Positions 1 through 3,790 of a stretch of 5,206 nucleotides of DNA are shown in pieces (the stretch's first letter is position 1; each line of letters begins with the position of its first letter). The position numbers were made by a program, and so were the translations under genes. This stretch comes from Mollicutes bacterium. GTDB lineage: Bacteria > Bacillota_I > Bacilli_A > RF39 > UBA660. The stretch is from the NCBI GenBank assembly GCA_012510695.1, contig JAAZHN010000027.1:1-5206 (forward strand), given 5' to 3'. Below the pieces are notes generated by a model. That model was not told the origin of the DNA. It did not search any database and saw only the letters and a list, made by a program, of their open reading frames with translations.

Positions 1-23
1 TCAATTTCGTATATAATATTCAT

Positions 24-89
24 AGTGATTCACGACCAATCTAATTGATTTGTTCAATAACTCAATTATAAGTCATGAATCACTTTTTT
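24..89 (+). terminator. Probable intrinsic terminator of an upstream unit
   Basis: Bases 24-36 pair with 72-84 in 12 of 13 positions, with a single C-A mismatch at 33/75. A second helix inside the loop pairs 42-48 with 62-68 over 7 perfect pairs. The hairpin is followed directly by six T residues (84-89). This is the layout of a rho-independent terminator, although the hairpin is longer and more AT-rich than usual. It probably ends a transcript entering from the left, outside the window. In many bacteria secE-nusG precede rplK, but neither is visible here. The structure could instead be a regulatory RNA element, since candidate -35/-10 hexamers (TTGATT 45-50, TATAAG 67-72) also lie inside it. 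Confidence 0.55.
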
Positions 90-100
90 ATGTACTAAAT

Positions 101-138
101 TGTTTCACATCTATTGTAACCCAACAAAAGTGAAAACA
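101..138 (+). repeat. Imperfect inverted repeat upstream of rplK
   Basis: Bases 101-108 (TGTTTCAC) pair with 130-138 (GTGAAAACA) with one bulged A. A 4-bp helix, 114-117 with 124-127, can form inside. There is no T-run after it, so it is not a terminator. It may be an RNA hairpin in a long rplK leader, a protein-binding site, or chance in AT-rich DNA. Confidence 0.3.
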
Positions 139-155
139 TTAGATACATATTATTC

Positions 156-184
156 TTGCAATGAAGTAATGAATATGATAACAT
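156..184 (+). promoter_or_regulatory. Weak candidate promoter for rplK-rplA
   Basis: TTGCAA (156-161) and TAACAT (179-184) are separated by 17 bases. Each matches the sigma-A consensus in only four of six positions. A start near 191 would put the L1-binding leader close to the 5' end of the message. A competing pair is TTGATT (45-50) with TATAAG (67-72), 16 bases apart. A TATGAT at 174-179 is a better -10 match but has no suitable -35. Some promoter is expected because a terminator-like hairpin precedes this stretch. Confidence 0.25.
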
Positions 185-193
185 TTACATGCG

Positions 194-211
194 GTTATAT
201 ATTTATATAAC
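194..211 (+). repeat. Perfect AT-rich hairpin next to the L1 leader
   Basis: Bases 194-200 (GTTATAT) pair perfectly with 205-211 (ATATAAC) around a 4-base loop. The hairpin ends one base before the L1-binding stem starts at 213 and could stack on it or protect the 5' end of the transcript. No family is recognised. Confidence 0.35.
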
Positions 212-212
212 A

Positions 213-246
213 AGTGGGAGAGAAATGCGGATTTGCTCATACCACT
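213..246 (+). promoter_or_regulatory. L1-binding autoregulatory leader of rplK-rplA
   Basis: A basal stem pairs AGTGG (213-217) with CCACT (242-246). An internal loop follows, with GA (218-219) opposite ATA (239-241). The upper helix pairs 220-222 with 236-238 and 223-226 with 231-234, has G235 bulged, and is capped by GCGG (227-230). The two conserved strands read GTGGGAG and ATACCAC, as in the L1-binding region of 23S rRNA (helices 76-78), where GGUGGGAG faces AUACCACC. Ribosomal protein L1 is known to repress its own operon by binding such an mRNA mimic. The element ends 14 bases before the rplK Shine-Dalgarno, so bound L1 should hinder initiation on rplK and, by coupling, on rplA. Identification rests on sequence and hand folding. 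Confidence 0.8.
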
Positions 247-274
247 AGCGTAATATTTTATAGGAGGTGTTATC

Positions 275-880
275 GTGGCAAAAGAAATCGTTAAGAAAAT
301 CAAATTACAAGTACCAGCTGGAAAAGCAACACCAGCCCCACCAGTAGGAACAGTATTAGGTCCTGCAGGAATAAACTTACAAGAGTTTTGTACACAATTT
401 AATGAAGCAACAAGAGACAAAATGGGTGATGTTGTACCAGTTGAGTTAAGTATTTATGATGATCGTTCATTCACATTTGTAGTTAAAACTTCACCAGCAG
501 CTTATTTATTAAAAAAAGCAGCAGGAGTAAAGGGTAGTTCTAAAGGCGCAAATGAATTAGTCGCTACTATTACAAAAGATGATTTAAGAAAAATTGCTGA
601 AATTAAATTACCAGATTTAAATGCATATGATGTTGAAAGCGCAATGAACATTATTGAAGGAACAGCAAGAAATATGGGAATCGCGATCAAAGGTGTTAAT
701 GACCAAGAAATGATGGAACAAGCTGCTGAAGCTGCTGAAAAAGAAATTGAAATGCAAAAACGTGAAGCAGAGCTTGCAGAACTTGAAGAAGCATCAGCGT
801 CACATGCTGAAGCAACTGATGTTGAAGTCATTACTGAAAAAGATGATGAAGAAGATTCTGAAGAATCAGAAGATAAATAA
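275..880 (+). CDS. rplK: Large ribosomal subunit protein L11 (uL11) with acidic C-terminal extension
   Basis: L11 binds the GTPase-associated centre of 23S rRNA at the base of the stalk and helps elongation and release factors act. The N-terminal domain (about residues 1-70) has the LQVPAGKATPAPPVG segment, including the paired prolines P22-P23 linked to thiostrepton and factor interaction. The RNA-binding C-terminal domain has DRSFTFVVKTSPAAYLLKKA (63-82) and ends with IEGTARNMGIAI (127-138). Bacterial L11 normally stops near residue 141. This protein runs to 201, adding a likely helix (about 143-175) and a highly acidic end. Residues 140-201 contain 25 Asp/Glu and 5 Lys/Arg. The start is GTG, fixed by the strong AGGAGGTG site at 262-269 and the MAKEI start typical of L11. 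A tandem TAA TAA ends the gene. rplA follows after 38 bases. Expression is probably controlled by L1 through the leader at 213-246. Confidence 0.97.
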   Translation: MAKEIVKKIKLQVPAGKATPAPPVGTVLGPAGINLQEFCTQFNEATRDKMGDVVPVELSIYDDRSFTFVVKTSPAAYLLKKAAGVKGSSKGANELVATITKDDLRKIAEIKLPDLNAYDVESAMNIIEGTARNMGIAIKGVNDQEMMEQAAEAAEKEIEMQKREAELAELEEASASHAEATDVEVITEKDDEEDSEESEDK

Positions 881-918
881 TAATCCGCTAATAAACCACA
901 ATTAGAAAGGAAATAAAA

Positions 919-1617
919 ATGAAAAAACAAGGTAAAAAGTATGTGGAAGCTTCAGCTAAAGTTGATAAAAATAAATTTTATTCACTAGAAGAAGCAATAA
1001 AATTACTAAAAAGTACAAGTATTACTAAGTTTGATAGTTCTGTTGAAGTAGCAATTAAAACTAATGCAGATCCAAAGAAAAATGATCAAAGTATTAGAGG
1101 TTCTGTAGTTTTACCTAAAGGAACTGGAAAAGATAAAAAAATCTTAGTTTTAGCTAAAGGCCCTGCTGCAGAAGAAGCTAAGGCTGCTAAAGCTGACTTT
1201 GTTGGTGAAAAAGAACTAATTGATAAAATTGAAAAAGAAAATTGGTTTGATTATGATGTAATCGTTGCAACTCCTGAGATGATGCCGTTACTTGGTAAAA
1301 TTGGTAAAGTTTTAGGACCTAAAGGACTAATGCCTAATCCAAAAGTTGGAACAGTTACTCAAACGCCAGCTAAAGTGGTAGAAGATATCAAAAAAGGTAT
1401 GATTGAATACAAAACTGATAGTTTTGGAAATATTCATTCAGTATTTGGTAAAGTATCTTTTAAAGAAAAGGATTTAGAAGAAAATTTAGTTTATTTAATC
1501 AATACTATTAAAAATGCTAAACCTGCTACTGTAAAGGGTAATTTATTTAAAAAAATTACTGTTTCTAGCACAATGGGTCCAGGAATTAAATTAGATTTAA
1601 ATTCTTTTGACAATTAA
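919..1617 (+). CDS. rplA: Large ribosomal subunit protein L1 (uL1)
   Basis: L1 forms the mobile L1 stalk on 23S rRNA helices 76-78, guides release of deacylated tRNA from the E site, and in many bacteria represses its own operon. The 232 residues match the usual length of about 230. Domain I has the KFDSSVEVAIKTNADPKK start and the DQSIRGSVVLPKGTG segment (56-70). Domain II carries the L1 signature PLLGKIGKVLGPKGLMPNP (123-141). The chain returns to domain I and ends with the conserved STMGPGIKLD (217-226). The ATG has a Shine-Dalgarno AAAGGA at 906-911, 7 bases upstream. It is co-transcribed with rplK and is the likely ligand of the leader at 213-246. The last codons contain the -35 hexamer of the rplJ promoter. 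Tandem TAA TAG stops end the gene. Confidence 0.98.
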   Translation: MKKQGKKYVEASAKVDKNKFYSLEEAIKLLKSTSITKFDSSVEVAIKTNADPKKNDQSIRGSVVLPKGTGKDKKILVLAKGPAAEEAKAAKADFVGEKELIDKIEKENWFDYDVIVATPEMMPLLGKIGKVLGPKGLMPNPKVGTVTQTPAKVVEDIKKGMIEYKTDSFGNIHSVFGKVSFKEKDLEENLVYLINTIKNAKPATVKGNLFKKITVSSTMGPGIKLDLNSFDN

Positions 1618-1635
1618 TAGTAAGTATAATATAAT
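1607..1635 (+). promoter_or_regulatory. Consensus sigma-A-type promoter for rplJ-rplL
   Basis: TTGACA (1607-1612) and TATAAT (1630-1635) are both perfect matches, separated by exactly 17 bases. The -35 lies in the final codons of rplA (Phe-Asp-Asn) and the -10 lies just after the stops. Transcription should begin near 1642, about 15 bases before the folded L10 leader, so the whole regulatory RNA is included. The promoter gives rplJL an entry point independent of rplK-rplA. A second TATAAT at 1625-1630 would leave only 12 bases of spacing and is less likely. Confidence 0.85.
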
Positions 1636-1656
1636 AACAATGTATTTAAAAAACAC

Positions 1657-1755
1657 GTCTTCCATAGACAGTAGGGATCATTTGATTTAATAATCCTACC
1701 GAGGGAGAGCTAAAAATAAATGTATTTTAAGCTTTCTCTATGGAGAAAGTTTTTT
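1657..1755 (+). promoter_or_regulatory. L10 leader: attenuator of rplJ-rplL
   Basis: This RNA mimics the L10 site of 23S rRNA. In the bound form, 1658-1663 pair with 1703-1708 (one G-U). An asymmetric, kink-turn-like region follows (ATAGACA 1664-1670 opposite CGA 1700-1702). The inner stem pairs GTAGGG (1671-1676) with TCCTAC (1694-1699). In the alternative antiterminator, 1703-1711 pair with 1730-1738 (two G-U) and 1713-1718 with 1723-1728, around the loop AATG. It competes with the bound-form helix for 1703-1708 and with the terminator for 1732-1738. In Bacillus subtilis the L10(L12)4 complex is known to bind such a leader, block the antiterminator and cause termination. The same logic fits here exactly, so excess stalk complex should shut off rplJL transcription. 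Helices were drawn by hand, without energies. Confidence 0.85.
1730..1755 (+). terminator. Attenuator terminator hairpin before rplJ
   Basis: CTTTCTC (1732-1738) pairs perfectly with GAGAAAG (1743-1749) around the loop TATG. G1731-T1750 and A1730-T1751 can extend the stem. Six T residues follow at 1750-1755. It is the off state of the L10 leader and shares its 5' arm with the antiterminator. It lies 23 bases before the rplJ ATG, so it controls rplJL rather than ending the rplA message alone. Confidence 0.85.
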
Positions 1756-1778
1756 AATTAATATATAAGGAGGCAAAA

Positions 1779-2273
1779 ATGGCAAGTGAGAAAAATCTTA
1801 ATTTAAAAAATGAAATTGTTAATGAAATTAAAGATAAAGTAAACAACTCTAAAACTATGGTTATTGTTGATTACAAAGGCGTTACAGTTTCAGATATAAG
1901 TGAATTAAGAAGAGAATTAAGAAAAAATTCAAGTGATGTAAAAGTTTATAAAAATACTCTTGTTAGAAGAGCATTAAATGAACTGGGACATGATTTAGAT
2001 GCTTTCTTAGAAGGACCAAATGCATTTGTGTTTGGTGAAGATATCATCGAACCAATTAAAACAGTAGATGGTTTCATTACAAAAAACAAAAAAATGAGTA
2101 TTGTATCTGGAATTATTGAAGGTAAAATTGTTGATGCTGATGTTATCAAAGAATATGCAACTATTCCATCATATGAAGGTTTACTAACAATGTTTGCTGG
2201 TGGATTGATGCAACATGTAAGAAACTTTGCAATTGGTCTTGACCTTTATGCAAAAGAAAAAGAAGAAAATTAA
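1779..2273 (+). CDS. rplJ: Large ribosomal subunit protein L10 (uL10)
   Basis: L10 anchors the L7/L12 dimers to 23S rRNA and forms the stalk base with L11. At 164 residues it matches the family length of about 165. The N-terminal rRNA-binding domain shows VIVDYKGVTVSDISELRREL (28-47), KVYKNTLVRRAL (55-66) and the conserved LEGPNAFVF (77-85). Residues 127-143 (ATIPSYEGLLTMFAGGL) correspond to the usual LPSREELL segment. The C-terminal helix, VRNFAIGLDLYAKEKEEN (147-164), should hold the L12 N-terminal domains; the number of dimers cannot be told by eye. The ATG is set by an ideal AAGGAGG at 1767-1773, 5 bases upstream. rplL starts 21 bases after the stop. With L12 it is the expected repressor at the leader 1657-1755. 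Confidence 0.97.
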   Translation: MASEKNLNLKNEIVNEIKDKVNNSKTMVIVDYKGVTVSDISELRRELRKNSSDVKVYKNTLVRRALNELGHDLDAFLEGPNAFVFGEDIIEPIKTVDGFITKNKKMSIVSGIIEGKIVDADVIKEYATIPSYEGLLTMFAGGLMQHVRNFAIGLDLYAKEKEEN

Positions 2274-2294
2274 GAAAAGAGAGGAATGAAAAAA

Positions 2295-2663
2295 ATGGCA
2301 AAATTAAGTGCAAAAGAAATTTTAGATTCAGTTAAAGAAATGACTGTTCTAGAAGTAAAAGAATTAGTAGATTTAATGAAAGAAGAATTAGGAGTAGATC
2401 CTTCGGCTGTAGCAGTTGCTGCACCAGCAGCAGGCGCTGTTCAAGAAGAAGGTCCATCAACTAAAACTGTTGTTTTAAAAGATGCTGGAGTTGCTAAAAT
2501 TCAAGTAATTAAAGTAATTCGTGAAATTACTGGCTTAGGTCTAGTTGAAGCAAAAGGACTTGCTGATAATGGTGGAAACATTAAAGAAAATGTTCCAGCA
2601 GAAGAAGCAAATACTATTAAAACTCAATTAGAAGAAGCAGGCGCTACTGTAGAATTAGCTTAA
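2295..2663 (+). CDS. rplL: Large ribosomal subunit protein L7/L12 (bL12)
   Basis: L12 is the multi-copy stalk protein that recruits translation GTPases. The 122-residue product fits the family length of 120-128. The N-terminal dimerisation helices (about 4-32) bind L10. An Ala/Val/Pro-rich hinge (about 36-54) follows, then the globular domain with AKIQVIKVIREITGLGLVEAK (67-87), whose Lys, Ile and Arg residues touch EF-G and EF-Tu. The end, LEEAGATVELA, is typical. Small departures are STKTVVLKDAG where FDVVLKEAG is usual, and EAKGLADNGGN where EAKxLVDxAP is usual. An ATG at 2286 is in frame but only one base after the GAGG site. The ATG at 2295 lies 9 bases from AGGA (2282-2285) and gives the familiar MAKLS start, so it is preferred. 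It is translated with rplJ, is probably made in excess, and is followed by a strong terminator. Confidence 0.97.
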   Translation: MAKLSAKEILDSVKEMTVLEVKELVDLMKEELGVDPSAVAVAAPAAGAVQEEGPSTKTVVLKDAGVAKIQVIKVIREITGLGLVEAKGLADNGGNIKENVPAEEANTIKTQLEEAGATVELA

Positions 2664-2666
2664 TAT

Positions 2667-2695
2667 AAAAACCTTGACTAATATTCAAGGTTTTT
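2667..2695 (+). terminator. Strong intrinsic terminator after rplL
   Basis: AAAAACCTTGA (2667-2677) pairs perfectly over 11 bp with TCAAGGTTTTT (2685-2695) around a 7-base loop. Because the A-run and T-run face each other it could work on both strands. It starts 3 bases after the rplL stop and separates the stalk operon from the cassette to the right. Confidence 0.93.
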
Positions 2696-2718
2696 ATTTG
2701 GTTAAAATAATCCTAATA

Positions 2719-2747
2719 TTGACATAAATCCCATTATTTGATAGAGT
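2719..2747 (+). promoter_or_regulatory. Promoter of the two-gene accessory cassette
   Basis: A perfect TTGACA (2719-2724) is followed after 17 bases by TAGAGT (2742-2747), which matches four of six positions. A TG at 2739-2740, one base before the -10, makes an extended -10 element that can offset the weak hexamer. The start should lie near 2754, between the terminator and the ATG at 2774. This argues against translation from the upstream TTG at 2738, which sits inside the promoter. Confidence 0.65.
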
Positions 2748-2773
2748 ATGACCCATTCAAAGGGGTAATATTA

Positions 2774-3790
2774 ATGGAAATAAGAGATGTAAAAAATTAT
2801 TTAAAAAATAATGATGGTCTTATTGAAGATGTTGAATCAATTTATAGACATTTTCAAATATCAGAAAAAGACCTAGATAAAATATTGATTGTCTTAGAAC
2901 AAGTTGTTGAACATAACAATATTTTTTTGATGAAAAAAAACAAAGAGTTAACAGAGTTAATCAGACTTAAAAAGAATCAAGAAGATAATAGTACTAATAA
3001 CCAAGTAAAAGAAGTTGATGTTAATGAAGTAAAACCAAAAGTAATTAATAGACCAAAGAAGATTCAAAAGAATGAAAACATTCAAATGTATATCGATTTT
3101 ATTGATAATAATATGGATTTAGAAATGATTTTAGAAGATATAATGCGTAAAAATGATTCAGAAGGAATTATAAGATTAATTATTTTATATTATATAGGAG
3201 AATTAAAAATATATTTTGATTTACTAAAAGAAGATAACAATCCTGAAATAACTGAAGAAATTACAAGAATCAATCAAATTATAGAAGCATTAAATATTGC
3301 GATCAGTTTAGATGAAGTTGAAGAAATTGAAGAAGAACAAATAGTTGAAGCAAATTATGATATTTCATTTTATCAAAGTTCTCCTGGAAACATTGATTTT
3401 CTTTCTGATATCAAGAACTATAACCCAGAAGTATATTCAACATTTCTTGAATTATTAAATTCTATTTTAGAAGGAAAACCAATTTCTTATCGAAAATTAA
3501 ATAACAATAATGCCTTAAATGGAATTAAAGAAGCAAAAAAAGGTCAATGTCGAGTAGCTTTTGTAATAGATAAAAACCATTGTTTTATCCTCCATGCTTT
3601 TGTTAAAAAAACATGGGTTGATTCAATAGCGTTCAATAATATGTCTTCAAGATTATCTAAGTTAAATAAACAAAAAGATAAATTAATAAAAGAATATAAA
3701 AAAGAAGATTTTTATATTCAATTAGAAGAAGTAAGAAACTATTTAGAAAATAATATGAGGTATGTTAAAGATGATAAATACGGCAATTAA
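2774..3790 (+). CDS. Unrecognised protein with C-terminal RelE/HigB/Gp49-like region
   Basis: I do not recognise this 338-residue protein as a named family. No signal peptide or membrane segment is seen. Residues 3-57 read as three helices and a short strand pair (IEDVESIYRHFQISEKDLDK, then a strand at 50-54), like a small winged-helix domain. Residues 68-100 are a polar, probably disordered linker. Residues 101-180 are helical, followed by the acidic stretch 180-192. Residues about 195-305 resemble the RelE superfamily: two helices (207-213, 219-233), then KLNNNNALNGIKEAKKGQCRV strand order, AFVIDKNHCFILHAFVKKT (262-280), and a last helix with SSRLSKL. Basic residues K241, K252, K255, K256, R260, H274, K278 and K279 occupy the region where ribosome-dependent mRNA cleavage residues sit in RelE relatives. 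Activity is not shown. The ATG at 2774 has AAGGGG (2760-2765) upstream; an in-frame TTG at 2738 lies in the promoter. The next gene overlaps by 20 bases, implying translational coupling. Confidence 0.85.
   Translation: MEIRDVKNYLKNNDGLIEDVESIYRHFQISEKDLDKILIVLEQVVEHNNIFLMKKNKELTELIRLKKNQEDNSTNNQVKEVDVNEVKPKVINRPKKIQKNENIQMYIDFIDNNMDLEMILEDIMRKNDSEGIIRLIILYYIGELKIYFDLLKEDNNPEITEEITRINQIIEALNIAISLDEVEEIEEEQIVEANYDISFYQSSPGNIDFLSDIKNYNPEVYSTFLELLNSILEGKPISYRKLNNNNALNGIKEAKKGQCRVAFVIDKNHCFILHAFVKKTWVDSIAFNNMSSRLSKLNKQKDKLIKEYKKEDFYIQLEEVRNYLENNMRYVKDDKYGN

Noticed and set aside
1..274. tRNA, T-box or known metabolite riboswitch in the upstream stretch
   Set aside because: No cloverleaf, T-box sequence or other familiar aptamer core was found; only hairpins and the L1 element.
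139..420. Minus-strand open frame of 93 codons across the rplK leader and start
   Set aside because: It crosses the L1 leader and rplK coding region, has no recognisable motif and reads as a shadow frame.
502..930. Minus-strand open frame of 142 codons opposite rplK
   Set aside because: It lies wholly antisense to the well-supported rplK, is serine-rich because it mirrors acidic codons, and resembles nothing.
1946..2149. Minus-strand open frame of 67 codons opposite rplJ
   Set aside because: It is fully antisense to rplJ, with no promoter or binding site of its own seen.
2286..2294. rplL start at ATG 2286, adding Met-Lys-Lys
   Set aside because: Only one base separates it from GAGG, while ATG 2295 has proper spacing and gives the usual MAKLS-type start.
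2738..2773. Longer version of the first cassette gene starting at TTG 2738
   Set aside because: It lies within the promoter -10 region, ahead of the expected transcript start, and has no ribosome binding site. The ATG at 2774 has AAGGGG at a good distance.
3762..3770. Second cassette gene starting at ATG 3762
   Set aside because: It is one base after the GAGG site; ATG 3771 is better spaced.
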